Notes: generated from the letters alone by a model not told the origin. Positions 20,743 through 32,290 are shown, numbered from the stretch's first letter. The stretch is DNA of 64,000 bases from Mixophyes australis (GCA_036250195.1 JAVHZZ010000002.1:66780205-66844204); one strand, 5' to 3'. A program made the numbers and translations.

Positions 20743-21038
20743 TTCCCAGATGATTTGGGCATGAGACTATGAGATGGCCGGACTCGCCACAATAGATGCA
20801 GAGATTGTTGGTAATTCTTCTCTGCCTTTCCTCAGGAGAAAGTCTGGAGAGGCCTAATTTCATAGGTTCCCCGGGAGGGCTGGGCGGCTGGAACAGAGGA
20901 ACCAGTTTGATCGCAGACCATCGGGCAGTGTCTTTTTCTGAGGATCTTTCCCGAAAGCGAGTGTCCACTCAACGGCAGAGAGAAATCAGAGTACCAAGAG
21001 AGGTCAGTAATTCTAGGAAGGCGAGGACATCCTTTATA
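20706..21038 (-). pseudogene. gag C-terminal part with zinc knuckle, element 2
   Basis: Minus-strand translation: LSDRIKDVLAFLELL, a stop, [17 protein letters not shown], then [17 protein letters not shown] and the CCHC knuckle [14 protein letters not shown]. It corresponds to element 1 gag from about 13527 on. The capsid N-terminal two thirds are missing; LTR sequence follows directly at 21041. Confidence 0.8.
20741..20747 (-). promoter_or_regulatory. Conserved slippery heptamer GGGAAAT, element 2
   Basis: In the gag frame as CTG GGA AAT, with pol in the -1 frame; positionally equivalent to 13825-13831. Confidence 0.6.
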
Positions 21039-21040
21039 CG

Positions 21041-21404
21041 GTCAGAGAGTTACCACAGGATAGTGGAGTAGACACAGGGGCTGTGATGACCTGCGGATAG
21101 ATATGCTGGAGACTCAAAGAACAGGTAGAGATAATCTGCAGAGCGTTACCACAGGATAGTGGAGTAGACACGGATGTTGTGATCTGCGGATAGATGTGCT
21201 GAAGACTTCAGAGAACAGGTAGCAATAATCTGCAGAGCGTTACCACAGGGTAATTGAATAGTCAGAGAAGCTGTGATGATCTGTGCATAGATGTGCTGGA
21301 GACTTTACAGAACAAGAAGCAAACAGGAGCCAGGGAAAAGGGCATCTGAACAGCAGAGTAGACCTGAAGATCTGGCAACTTGGTAGAGAAACAGGTGTTT
21401 TAAA
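21041..21404 (-). repeat. 5' LTR fragment of Gypsy element 2
   Basis: Shares the GTTACCACAGGATAGTGGAG units and the GGAGCCAGGGAA...ACCTGAAGATCTGGCAACTT block with the LTR at 11567-12405. It ends abruptly at TTTAAATA where a hAT fragment begins. Confidence 0.8.
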
Positions 21405-21620
21405 TAGAGATGCTCAGGCTCGGCTTTCTGAAATCCGAGCCCAGCCAAACTTAGGGGATCCACGTAGGCTCGCGTGCCGGCTCGTTACTTTTGTGCATCC
21501 TGGGATCTGAATCGAGGCGAAACGTCATTGTTGCATTGTTGGATCTCATGGGTTTTGTATTCCATAACTACCTCACTCCCCAGGAGATCCAGCGCCATTG
21601 CTCACACAGAAACAGGGGTA
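21405..21620 (+). mobile_element. hAT 5'-end fragment related to copies A-C
   Basis: TAGAGATGCTCAGGCTCGG then TCTGAAATCCGAGCCCAGCC parallels the left end of copies B and C. The later GGATCTCATGGG...ATTCC...GCGCCATTGCTCAC parallels GGATCTCGCGAT...ATTCC...CGCCATCTTCAC. No right end is present nearby. Confidence 0.6.
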
Positions 21621-21910
21621 CCAGTATTCTTGCTTCAGTAGAATCCCATAGGAATTGACATGTAACACCATCCTCAGGTGGCGATACCTGTCTGCGCAAT
21701 GCAAAGCTTATCAAGGCTTCATGCATTGCAGGACATCGCAGTCCCCATAGAATACTATGGGGCCTGCATGGTCTTTGCCTTAACAGAGGAGATTTCTGTT
21801 ACATCCTCCGGTGGGTAGTTAATGCATGGCAACTAAACTTAAATCATGCAGAAACAGTTGTTTTACGCATGATTTAAGTGCTTTATCATCTTGATGTATA
21901 GACCCCACAG
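21621..21910. mobile_element. Palindromic MITE-like fragment
   Basis: The right side reads, on the minus strand, GGGGTCTATACATCAAGATG, similar to the GGGGTAAATGTATNAAG MITE group. Contains a small hairpin CCCCATAGAATACTATGGGG at about 21744. Confidence 0.4.
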
Positions 21911-22540
21911 TGATAGGAAGCAACGTCTATAAAACAGTACAGTGTTAGGGGCACAAGATCTGAAAACAAGTCAGAACAATACCAATAATCACATATAAAC
22001 ACAGAGTAGACCAAGAAGCAATGAAGCACAGAAATGTGTTGACCAGACATAGATGAAGGAACCTGTGCAAGATTAGGGAATATACAATGATTTCAGAGAG
22101 ACGTGCGTGGACTCGCACGTTTGCATCATGAAAGACAGCAAAATAAAGAAATTATAGCATAAAAAAGCAGGAATATCTGCTGGCATGTAGCAGTATAACA
22201 TTTTTTAAACTAATTCCCTCATTGCTACACTTTTACAAACCTCCATTTACATTAATTCTATAACCCTATGAAGGTAATCAGTTTTCATCTCTTGAAAACA
22301 AATTTCACATCAGTCATTTACAAAATGGACACAGTCCTTGAACTGTCAGCATGGTTAATTTAATCACACTGAACATTATACAAAGATAATGTGCGGTTTA
22401 ACAATGATGAATCTTTCAACACAGGAAGAGTAATTGTGTAAGATGAAAGATATTTGCTGTTGAAAATGAATACAACTAACCTAAAGGCATATTGACATCG
22501 CAGGAATTTCACAATGTATAATAATATATACTTTAAATGC
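21911..22540. other. Intergenic sequence
   Basis: No gene, repeat or motif that I can support. Confidence 0.5.
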
Positions 22541-22550
22541 ATGTTTTTTG

Positions 22551-24482
22551 CAGGGCCGCCGAGAGGGGGGCGGCGGGTACTAATTACCCGGGCCCGGGCA
22601 TGGCAGGGGACCCAGCCCGGGCCCTTGAGCCGATGATTTTTTTTTTTTTTCTTCAAAACTAAATTTTTGTCTTTTTTTTTTTTTTTGGCGGCGAGGGGGG
22701 GGGGGAACTTGGTCGTTGGAGGGGGATCAGGGTAGTTTAAAAAAAACAAACATACTCACGTGATCGCGGCGCCGGCGTCCCTCCTCTCTGCTGCTCTGTG
22801 CGCAATTCAGACTGTCTAAATGCCGGGTGTGACGTCATCATGTCACGCCCAGCATTCTGTCAGTCTGGAGCAATGGAGCACAGAGCAGCAGAGAAGACCA
22901 AGAAAGAAGAGAGCAGAAAAGGTAAGTGAAGGGAGGAAAACGGGGAGGGGGGGCACAGAGGGTTAAAAAACAGGGGTCAGCATGGCACAGAGGGGTTAAA
23001 AAACAGGGGTCAGCATGGCACAGAGGGGTTAAAAAACAGGGGTCAGCATGGCACAGAGGGGCTAAAAAACAGGGGTCAGCATGGCACAGTGAGGTTAAAA
23101 AACAGTGGTCAGCATGGCACAGTGGGGTTAAAAAAACAGGGGTCAGCATGGCACAGTGGGGTTAAAAAATGGGTCAGCATGGCACAGTGGGGTTAAAAAA
23201 CAGGGGTCAGCATAGCACAGAGGGGTTTAAAAACAGGGGTCAGCATGGCACAGAGGGGTTAAAAAATGGGTCAGCATGGCACAGAGGGGTTAAAAAATGG
23301 GTCAGCATGGCACAGTGGGGTTAAAAAACAGGGGTCAGCATGGCACAGAGGGGTTAAAAAACAGGGGTCAGCATGGCACAGGGGGGTTAAAAAAAAGGGG
23401 TCGGCATAGCACAGTGGGGTTAAAAAACAGGGGTCAGCTAGGCACAGAGGGGTTAAAAAACAGGGGTCAGCATGGCACAGTGGGGTTAAAAAATGGGTCA
23501 GCATGGCACAGAGGGGTTAAAAATGGGTCAGCATGGCACAGTGGGGTTAAAAAACAGGGGTCAGCATGGCACAGAGGGGTTAAAAAACAGGGGTCAGCAT
23601 GGCACAGGGGGGTTAAAAAACAGGGGTCGGCATGGCACAGTGGGGTTAAAAAACAGGGGTCAGTTAGGCACAGAGGGGTTAAAAAACAGGGGTCAGCATG
23701 GCACAGTGGGGTTAAAAAACAGGGGTCAGCATGGCACAGTGGGGTTAAAAAACAGGGGGGTGCATGTCACGGTGGGGTTAAAAAATGGGGGGCAGCATGG
23801 CACAGTGGGATTGAAAAAGGGGGGAGCAGCATAGTATAGTGTGATGTAGGGGAGCCAGGTGAAGGGGGCAAAAGCAGCATGGAGGGCGCAGTGTGATCAT
23901 AAGGCCTGGGGATGATGAAGGGGCACATTATTGTAATATTGGAGCTGGAGGAAGGCCTAATTATTAATCGTGGGTGGTATTGATTTAACGCCAGGGTTGT
24001 TTGGAATTATTTAAATGTAGCCATTTTTTTCCAAATAGGACCCCCAGCATTCCAGGATCCAGACAAGTCACAACTAAAGAAACATGCAGCCACAGATGGT
24101 GAAAGTGAGAAGAACAGGTAGGAGAGAGCAGGACAGTATGTGAAATGTTGTGATTCTAGTAGGGACAATGGCAATTTTTGGTGAGTGTTGTGCCCAATGT
24201 AAGGTGCAGGCCAAGACTGAACTCTTTGTGTACACACTGCATTCTTTCTATACTACACTGTGGTGCTAGATGTCCTGAAAGTCAGGAGTGTTTGGACATA
24301 TGTGACGCTCGGGCGAATTGAGAGCCTAGTGATTTTGATGTGTTAGCCACGCCCCAATAGCGCATTTGTCACACCCCCAAATGCATGACCACACCTCTGA
24401 TTTTTTTTTTAGCATACTCGACTATAAGGGGGGCCCCATGAATTTGTTGCACCGGGGCCCTGAATTCCTCTTGGCAGCCCTG
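22551..24482 (+). mobile_element. hAT non-autonomous element with ~33-bp minisatellite
   Basis: Ends CAGGGCCGCCGAGAGG and CCTCTTGGCAGCCCTG form imperfect terminal inverted repeats. Perfect 8-bp TSDs, GTTTTTTG, lie at 22543-22550 and 24483-24490. Subterminal GC-rich blocks (CCCGGGCCCGGGC near the left; ACCGGGGCCCTG near the right), poly-T tracts and a large minisatellite fill the element. No transposase domain is readable. A related left end is at 26154. Confidence 0.88.
22962..23815 (+). repeat. ~31-33-bp minisatellite (GGGGTCAGCATGGCACAG)
   Basis: About 27 units of the form ACAGGGGTCAGCATGGCACA plus GAGGGGTTAAAAA. Variants are GTGGGG, and ATGGGTCAGC units shortened by several bases. A block of variants appears to recur (23297-23480 versus 23523-23720, each with a TCAGCTAGGC/TCAGTTAGGC unit), implying duplication of multi-unit blocks. 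Open frames on both strands here are repeat artefacts. Confidence 0.9.
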
Positions 24483-24651
24483 GTTTTTTGGAACACACAA
24501 TTTACTTACATAATGCCACATAATTTCTTGCTCAATGCTTCCAACTTACTAACAGACTGTCATATAACTTATATATGTTTATTAAATACAATAAAAGCTA
24601 TAATTATATGTACATGAACTAGAACTATCAATGGTATATACATATTAGTGG

Positions 24652-25102
24652 CAGGGACAGACTGGGATTAAGATGCATTTCTGGTACGTAATGCACAGAC
24701 CTCAATTGCCTAAGGACACAAAGCCAAGTTTTGCTCAGTGGGTAGTTTACAATTATATCAACAGGATCTATTGCTGTCACCAATAGCCCAGTACCTTAGC
24801 TCCCAACATTCAGAGAACCGAAAGCGGGACAAAATAAGCCCCACCCCACCCCCCAAACTTCGCCCAGACTTTACCCACAAATGACCATATTTGCTCAAAA
24901 CCCCACCCACTTTCCCATTAAGCCCCACCCCTTTTGTGGGACTCAAATCCGGATGCAAATATTTAGTAAAAGCAGAGTTGGATACAGGCTGAGACTGAAT
25001 GGCTAATTTTATCAAAAGTATGGTAGACCAGACCAGACCATTATTAGTCTCAGACACAGCAGCAGCAAATGCAAGAAGTGACAGATTGCCAGTCCAGGTC
25101 TG
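24652..25102 (+). mobile_element. hAT MITE
   Basis: Ends CAGGGACAGACTGG and CCAGTCCAGGTCTG. Flanks ATTAGTGG (24644-24651) and ATTACTGG (25103-25110) are an 8-bp TSD with one mismatch. The interior has C-rich CCCCACCC tracts and no coding. Confidence 0.6.
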
Positions 25103-25250
25103 ATTACTGGTGATACTGTATAATTTGGAGCTCATACTTCTCTTCTATATTTTCTATTTATTGAATCTAGGTAAATAAGTTCAAGAGTAGTTTAACAATC
25201 ACCACTATTTAGAAATATCAAAGTAGTAATTATTTTGTATATTTTATATA

Positions 25251-25571
25251 GCCTGACTCATTAAGGAAAGTTAAGCAAAATTAAGTAAATAAGGCAAAAC
25301 CATGTTGCATTGGATGGGGGGGAGTAAATTTAAAATGTGATGGCGGATTTATATTTGGGGTATAGCATGTCCTAGATCAACTTTAAATTTCTGTGTACAA
25401 ATAAGCTATGAAGTATTTGTGTGCTACATGAAAAAACAGCCAATATTTTCCCTATGTGCAAAACAATAAACTCATTTGCACCCCTTGAATTGCAACATGG
25501 TTTTGTCCAGAAAACTTGAGTAAGAAAACTTACTCAATTTTTTGCTTAACTTTCCTTAATCAATCAGGCCC
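25251..25571. mobile_element. MITE family A, complete palindromic copy
   Basis: The left arm GCCTGACTCATTAAGGAAAG, TTAAGCAAAATTAAG, and right arm TTTTGCTTAACTTTCC, TTAATCAATCAGGCCC are inverted repeats. ACCATGTTGCATTGG on the left faces TTGCAACATGGT on the right, so most of the element can fold back. Superfamily not determined (no clean TSD). Other copies or pieces: 11010-11260, 19718-19911, 55719-55817 with 61232-61452, and 56703-56960. Confidence 0.75.
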
Positions 25572-26153
25572 AATGTGTGCAGTAGAAAATGAGAAATTAT
25601 ATGTAGCATACACTTTTGATATATGAAGTGTTCAAGGTTACAGACTTATATGATATTTCGTGGTATGAGAGCCAAACCTGGAATTGGAATCCAAAAGCAA
25701 TTATTCCTGTTCACAACACTAAATATTATGTTTCCAGACTGCTGCAGGATCACTCTGTCAGCAGTACATACTTCATTATTGAACCTTGTTATTTGATAGT
25801 TTTCAGGAAAATACTCATTCTCGTTGGTTCAATAATGGTCACCTAACTAACATTTATCTTTGTTAACCTGTCATATTTTAAATCTTTTGTATAGAAATAA
25901 CTGTAAGGATTTGGAAAATAACTTTAGAAAACTGCAGACTTTATGAAATAATTATGTTGATAGTTAATTTTGATTAAAATTACAGTATGTTCACTTTAGT
26001 GTTTACTTTGCTTTAAAGCATCAATAAAGGCCATTTATAAATGTGCTAAAGTACACACTCACACCACATTTTTATTTTTGGATTGCTATTTGCTAAATGA
26101 GCCTGTTTTTAAAGGAAGTCCATGAATCTGCACATGAAGATGTCATATGTGTG
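25572..26153. other. Intergenic sequence
   Basis: AT-rich; nothing recognised. The 76-codon open frame at 25616-25846 has no motif. Confidence 0.5.
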
Positions 26154-26700
26154 CAGGGGCGCTGAGAGGGGGGAGATCGGGTGCAAATTACCGGGGTACA
26201 GCCTGCCCGGGCCTCGCAAAGTCAGGCAATTTTTTTTTTCTTCAACCACTTTTTTTTCTACCTGCGGGTGGCATACTCGCGCACACTTGCACACGTGCAC
26301 TCAGCTGTCAGAAGCTCCCAGTGCCTGGACAATGACATCACACACTGTCCCAGCAGCCTGGAGAGCAAAGAGGAGGAGTTCCAGCTCTGCACCAGCTCAG
26401 TTTAGGTAAGTATGCTAGGCTGGGGGGGGGGGGGGGGTCATGAAGTGTATGGGGGTTATGGTATGTCTGGGGGGCTTATGATATTTGTGTGGGGGCTATA
26501 ATGTGTTTTGGGGAGTTATGATGTGTCTTGGGTAAATTAGGCTGGGCTGGAGGGTTTATGATATGTCTGGGAGGTTATGTTGTCTCTGGGAGGGCCTATG
26601 TTGTGTCCGGAGGAGTTATTATGTGTCTAGGGGGGATTATGCTGGGTCGGGAGGTTGTAGCGTGACTATGGGAGTGGCCGCAGGGGTGGTGTGTTAAATG
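26154..26700 (+). mobile_element. hAT fragment related to 22551-24482
   Basis: CAGGGGCGCTGAGAGGGGGG, AATTACCGGGGTACAGCC and TGCCCGGGCCTC parallel the left end at 22551, followed by a poly-T tract as there. From 26426 a G tract and GGGGGTTATGATGTGTCTGG-like units (~25-35 bp, diverged) form a short decayed minisatellite. No right end or TSD identified. Confidence 0.55.
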
Positions 26701-26899
26701 TTATTTTTTATTATAAGGTATGTATTATATATTGCATGCTAAAAATGAAGAAGCACCCAGTAACCCATATATATATATAATTATTTGGATTGTGAGACAT
26801 AGGGGGAGATTCAATTAGATGCATGGAGTCTCAGGAAAGGCCACGAGACACCTTGAGGCAGGGATTTTTACTTTAATTGCGCAACACAGTGTTCACTCC

Positions 26900-28520
26900 C
26901 ATGCCCCTCCAAGCTTCTTGAAAGAATTGCCTACACTCGCCTCACACACTTTCTTACAGCAAACAACCTATTGGATCCTCTTCAGTAAGGCTTTCGCTCT
27001 CAACACTCCACAGAGACTGCGCTGACCAAGGTTGTCAACGATCTGATCATAGCAAAAAATAATAACCATTACTCTCTTCTAATTCTCCTGGATCTCTCTG
27101 CTGCATTTGACACTGTTGACCACTCTCTCCTCATACAAACGCTACAATCTCTAGGTCTTGAAGGCACTGTCCTATCCTGGTTCTCATCCTACCTATCTAA
27201 TTGCTCTTTCAGTGTTAATTTCTCTGGATCCACCTCTGCTCCGCTTCCTTTATCAGTTGGAGTACCGCAAGGCTCAGTGCTAGGTCCTCTGCTATTCTCT
27301 ATCTACACCACTTCTCTTGAAAAACTAATAAGCTCCTTTGGATTTCAGTATCATCTCTATGCGGATGATACACAAATCTATCTATCCTCTCCTGATCTTT
27401 CACCATCTGTGTTGTCCCGCGTTACTGACTGTCTTTCTGCCATTTCATCTTGGATGTCTTCTCGCCAACTCAAACTCAATCTTTCAAAAACTGAATTAAT
27501 AATATTCCCACCCAAAAACAGTAGATTCCTGCCTGACATTTCTATTTCTGTTGATAACATGACCATAAATCCCACCCCACAAGCTCGTTGCCTAGGTGTA
27601 ATCCTTGATTCACAACTGTCGTTTATTCCCCACATCAACTCTATATCTAAATCATGTTACATACACCTAAATAACATTTCCAGAATACACACATATCTGA
27701 CACAAGACATCGCAAAAACATTAATTCATGCACTCATCATCTCCCGCATCAACTATTGCAATTCCCTCCTTACTGGTCTTCCCAAAGTCAGACTTGAACC
27801 CCTACAATCTATTTTGCATGCAGCGGCTAGACTGATTTTCCTTACTAACCGTTATTCCTCTGCTGAGCCACTCTGTCAATCTCTACATTGGCTGCCTGTA
27901 TTTCAACGAATCCAATATAAAATTCTTCTACTAACATACAAGGCCATCAACAAAATTGCACCGACATACATTTCCTCATTTGTCTCAAAATATCTCCCAA
28001 CTCGACACCTCCATTCTGCACAAGATCTGCGTCTATGTTCAACTCTCGTCACATCCTCCCACTCTCGGTTACAGGACTTTTTTCGGGCTGCACCCACTTT
28101 GTGGAATTCCCTCCCTCGCACAGTAAGACTTTCCTCTAGTCTTCAAACCTTCAACCGTTCACTGAAAACCCACCTCTTCAGACAAGGTTATGATATTCCT
28201 CAACCACCATCTTAATTTCCCTAGATTACCCTATTACCATCCTCTACACTGCTAACGCAAGACAACAACCCTCTGACCAACATTGCAACACACACAGCCC
28301 ACTCAATACTATTACCTTTGCGTTCTAGCTGGTCCATTGTGCAATATGATGTAACACATGACCTTGTGTTTCTAACTCCCATTGTCCTACTGATTGTTAG
28401 CTTGCGAGCAGGGTTCTCTTACCTCTCTGTCTGTATGTATTACTCAGTATCGTCTTATCAATGTTTGTTCCCAATTGTAAAGCGCTACGGAATTTGCTGG
28501 CGCTATATAAATAAATGATG
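26900..28520 (+). mobile_element. L2-type LINE, 5'-truncated
   Basis: Only the C-terminal half of ORF2 and the 3' UTR are present. The 3' end reads AATTGTAAAGCGCTACGG, AATTTGCTGGCGCTATATAA and finishes in ATGATGATGATG, the short-repeat tail type of L2/CR1-group LINEs, which have no poly-A. 5' truncation is the usual outcome of target-primed reverse transcription. I could not define a TSD. Confidence 0.85.
26928..28215 (+). pseudogene. L2 ORF2 reverse transcriptase (partial)
   Basis: The frame reads AYTRLTHFLTANNLLDPLQ, a stop (TAA near 26986), then [40 protein letters not shown] (motif A), [17 protein letters not shown] (motif B) and [15 protein letters not shown] (catalytic YADD). From there it is open to the stop at 28215 and includes [60 protein letters not shown] and [20 protein letters not shown], the conserved L2/CR1 C-terminal block. 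The reverse transcriptase is well preserved for 400 codons; the upstream endonuclease is missing and one stop interrupts it. The relatively intact frame suggests a fairly young insertion. Confidence 0.88.
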
Positions 28521-28529
28521 ATGATGAAA

Positions 28530-29642
28530 TTAATCTCCCCCTATTGTTACTTTATGAATAAATTAGTTTGGAGTTATGTAATTTTTCTCTCTTGATTATT
28601 GAATTTATGTTTAAGGGTTTTTGAGTGCCTCTTAATTTTTATTGTACTTGTCTTTGTATGTGGTTGCAGAGCCCCTAGAGGTAGCCATTTCAATTATACA
28701 GTGTCAGGAATATGCACCTATAGCTACTCCCTGATGTAATATCTTGTCCTATCTTCATCCAGTCAAACAATATATCACCTCTATTTGGTCAGGAAACCTC
28801 TCCTTACTACCTTTACAAGTCACGAACCGGACTCTGCGCACTCGTGACTTCGAAGCTTACTGTAAGGGTACAGACAGGATTCCAGCCTAAACCTCACACT
28901 CGCCTCTCTCTCTTAGGCTACAGATTTAGCTGATCCCTTTCCCAACAGACACGCGCTTCACACCTCTCAGCAACTGCAACCAGCTAGCCTGTAGCAAACC
29001 TATGACTTAATCACCCAATTGCGCACACTATGTGCTCTTGTAGCAGAGTTAACCCAGTCAAGCAATCTCTCTCTTCTAAACAGGCAGTGCATTTGTTTAG
29101 AAAAATAAGGACATCACTTATTAGGTTTATAGTTTAATATACAAAAAGTACAATGCTTACAGGTTAAAAAAAACAATAAACAAAAACCTACATGCACAAG
29201 GAAAACAGTTTAAAAAAAAGGGATTAAATTCAGAATATAATTTACAGATAAATGGTATATTCTGCGCAAGGGAAATTGGCTTGAATGTGGACAGTTTATT
29301 AATGATGATCGATTTACCAAAAGACTGACTCTTTGTCCTTTCACAACACAGGTTTTTAAGCAAAATGAAATGGTACAGCATTCACAGGGCGGTGTGGATG
29401 CTAATGTGGGGGCGGAAATGTCCCCTGGGTGTCAACTAGGGTTTGCTCAAAAGTATTCCTAAGTTTTGACCTGTCTTAACTTCCGTCAGATATATCCCAG
29501 AGACATAACTCAATAAACCGATCATAAACTCCCACACATTTAACTACCAAACATGACGGAATTATAACAATGTGACTTACCTTTCGCAAAGATATGTGAC
29601 TACAGCTGTTCCCTGGTACCGCTAGTACCTGTAATTCACAAC
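28530..29642. other. Intergenic sequence
   Basis: No gene recognised. TGTCAGGAATATGCACC at 28701 looks like a Gypsy LTR start, but I could not find a matching end or TSD. Confidence 0.4.
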
Positions 29643-29840
29643 CCTGGGGGTAAATGTATGAAGCTACGGGGTTCTTCAACACCCGCGAGTTAGGCGTCTT
29701 CAGCGTTTAAATTTAAAGCGGAGCTGCCTTGTTAAGGGAAGTCTCCCTTAACAAGGCTGTGCCGCTTTAAATTTAAACGCCGACGACGCCAAACTCGCAT
29801 GTGTTGAAGAACCCCGGAGCTTCATACATTTACCCCCAGG
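29643..29840. mobile_element. Fold-back MITE (near-perfect ~98-bp palindrome)
   Basis: The left arm begins CCTGGGGGTAAATGTATG and the right arm ends CATACATTTACCCCCAGG. The arms stay complementary through GGGGTTCTTCAACAC, GCGTTTAAATTTAAAGCGG and GCCTTGTTAAGGGA with few mismatches, with the centre near 29742. Transcripts would form one long hairpin. No coding; TSD not resolved. Confidence 0.88.
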
Positions 29841-30443
29841 TGTGGTTTCTGCCCCTCAGTATGGAGTGGTACACAGAATTCTCAAAATATAAAATATGAA
29901 GGCATTTTCCTTGAAGATCATATTTCTATATACTTGCATAGATAGCCTTCATGTGTTGCCTCTGTCTGCAAGGATCTCACCTAGGCACATGACTTTCTCT
30001 AATTACACCTAGTGTTTTTTTTTGTGGTAGTGGTGACAGGAAATCTGCTCTTTTTTAGGAAATGGAACACATGATCAAAGACAATGGATGTCTGTGATCT
30101 GTGTTAGTATATGGAACGCTTACGCTCTGTCTCCATCTCCATCTCTATGGCAACTGCAGCGCGATCCCCAATGGTCTAGTAGAGGTGGAAGTGGGGCAGA
30201 GTCACCAAAAAGTGCTACTGCGCATGTGCGGGCAGTGCTGAGAACCGTAAGTTCCGTTTCGCGCCAAAACTTCCATTAAGACACCACAGAGAGCGGACGC
30301 ACTATTTAGTAGCTGAGTACCGCTTACCCAAAAGTCCCCCAAAAGCATTTATAAGGTGACCGGAGGCTCCCCACAATATATAAAATATTAAGTAGAAGAG
30401 TTTGTCTGCCCACACAAGTACCTGTTCCAAACCTACATAAGCT

Positions 30444-30448
<5 letters not shown>
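29841..30448. other. Intergenic sequence, locally GC-richer
   Basis: 30150-30300 has several CpGs and CTGCGCATGTGCGGGC, an NRF-1-like site. No open frame or transcript evidence; the stretch could be an unrecognised transposon. Confidence 0.35.

Positions 30449-30513
<65 letters not shown>
30449..30513. repeat. TC microsatellite followed by TA microsatellite
   Basis: About 19 TC dinucleotides then about 12 TA dinucleotides. Confidence 0.95.
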
Positions 30514-30517
<4 letters not shown>

Positions 30518-32290
30518 GAGTGCATTACCAGTCAGCATCTGTATATATACAAGTGTGAACTGCATAATATTGTTACTGCCTGATTGTATTGCCTGTTGCT
30601 ACTGTTGAATACTGCTGTACTACAAGCAACTGCGAGTAACTGCATTCTACTGTTGTTATCATCTTTAATAAACAGTAACCTGTTTAATAAACAAAAGCAT
30701 TGTGGCTTAACATCCACATTAACACTGCTGAACACCTTTACTAACATCAAAAGGTATAACCAACAATCTGCATATCTTAAATTAGTTTCCTCACAGAAGG
30801 TCTGCTCAACCTAAGTACATACCACTGTGCTATTTGACCAAATGTTTTAAAAAGGAAACAAAACTTTTATCTGAGGGGAAAATCATGGTCATTTCTATTT
30901 ATCAATTTAATATTTTATTCCTCAATAGCATGATGAAGGGCAGCTCATATGTCAAATTAAGAATTCTGCCCCACAGAGAAGTTAAGGAAATGAGTGTAAG
31001 CACTGTATTTAGGCGTGTTTGATATCAAAAGATGGACAAATTCATAGGGGATTTATTAATAATAAAATTGGGTCACATAGTAGAATTTTCCACAGAAAAG
31101 TTATGTCACATAGTAGAAATCAGACAACATGCAAAAGGTGATTGAAAAAAAAGGTATCACAGACCACAACCCACAGGAGGTGGAAAGGTGTAAAGGTGTC
31201 TTTAAAAAGCTGAGACCAGTTACAACAAATTGTCAGTCTTTTTGGGATCAACCCACATTGATAAGATGTCCATCTTCCTAGCCAATTTCCCATGGCACAG
31301 ATTATACCACTCATGCAAGTGATTCTCTGAATATAACCCCTTTTATTTTAACCTGCTTTGCTTGTGTATGTTATATCAGTTGTTTATTAATTGTTTTTCT
31401 TTATATCTGAATGCCCTGTACTTTTGTATAATAAATATATAATTTAATATGTGGCGCTCTTGATACTCTAACGAATCCATTAGCCTGTTAAGAATATAGC
31501 TCGACCAAGTTAACCCTTTGAATGCCGGTGTGTGATTTGTTGATACATTTGATTAACAAGCTTAGTGTGTGCTTGCATTTACATTTGTGTAACAGTCTGG
31601 AGGTGTGAAGAGTTAACCCTTTGTTTGCTGGTGGGGGCCTTGTTAGCCTGTGATAACTACAAGCCTTGTGTGCCAGTGTGGGACATTATATTTGGATCCT
31701 ATTTCTCGTATTCATTAGGTGGTGGCAAACCTCAAGTGTTTGGGGGGTGATGCAGTAGGTCTATAACCCGTGTGATAGGTAGAGAGACACTGCAGGTTGG
31801 AATCGTCTGCAACCTCATACAGCAAACACCCAAAGACATGGCAGCTGGGAGCGTGTTCGTGACAATATGCATCAATATATGCTTACACCTTTTTTTTTAA
31901 AAATAAAAGTAATTTTATCATACCAAAGCACACTGCTTCTTTTCATTTGCTTGTATAAACTGACTAAAATCACTATGAACGATGAAACGGTGTCAAGCTA
32001 ATTCTGAAGTGCCTATGCACTCATCATTATACATTAGCTCCATCGCGTCAATATATATTCTATTGTCTGAACACTTACTACGTAGCGGCAGTCACCGAAG
32101 GGTTACACATATTTTAAATTCTCTCTCTATATTTTCCTATTTGTTTTTATCTTATATTTCGCCTTTTTTAATCATCATTTCAATAAAGGCTACGGCCCTG
32201 TATTATGTCATATGTTATAAGTATCATTTATAAGCAACTGGAGTGCCCCCTTTTGGTTCATTGAACCTCAACTTCTCTCCTCTTTCCTCT
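30514..32290. other. Intergenic sequence
   Basis: AT-rich. Open frames of 60-83 codons (30584-30814, 31120-31314, 31982-32233) show no domain. Around 31520-31690 the phrases GTTAACCCTTTGAATGCCGG and GTTAACCCTTTGTTTGCTGG occur about 100 bp apart, suggesting a short diverged duplication. Otherwise nothing recognised. Confidence 0.45.

Larger units (their letters stand above)
11567..21404 (-). mobile_element. Gypsy element 2: decayed chromodomain Ty3/Gypsy retrotransposon, minus strand
   Basis: Order on the minus strand: truncated 5' LTR (21404-21041), gag C-terminal part with zinc knuckle, protease, reverse transcriptase, RNase H, integrase, chromodomain, polypurine tract, 3' LTR (12405-11567). 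It is interrupted by Gypsy element 1 (12572-17923), which splits the chromodomain, and by a MITE (19718-19911), which replaces part of the reverse transcriptase. The gag N-terminus and the primer-binding site are missing because the 5' LTR directly abuts mid-gag. The 5' LTR is cut at 21404 by a hAT fragment. It is closely related to, but clearly older than, element 1. Confidence 0.88.

Noticed and set aside
22926..23839. Repetitive frames (KKQGSAWHRGV; NRGQHGTEGL; CHADPCFLTPL) on both strands
   Set aside because: Minisatellite artefact inside the hAT element at 22551-24482; open in several frames and both strands at once.
28701..29640. Solo LTR starting TGTCAGGAATATGC
   Set aside because: No matching CA end or 5-bp duplication could be found.
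30150..30300. CpG-containing host promoter with NRF-1-like site
   Set aside because: Only one motif, no adjacent exon or open frame, and GC-rich transposon pieces with GCGCATG-like text are common here.
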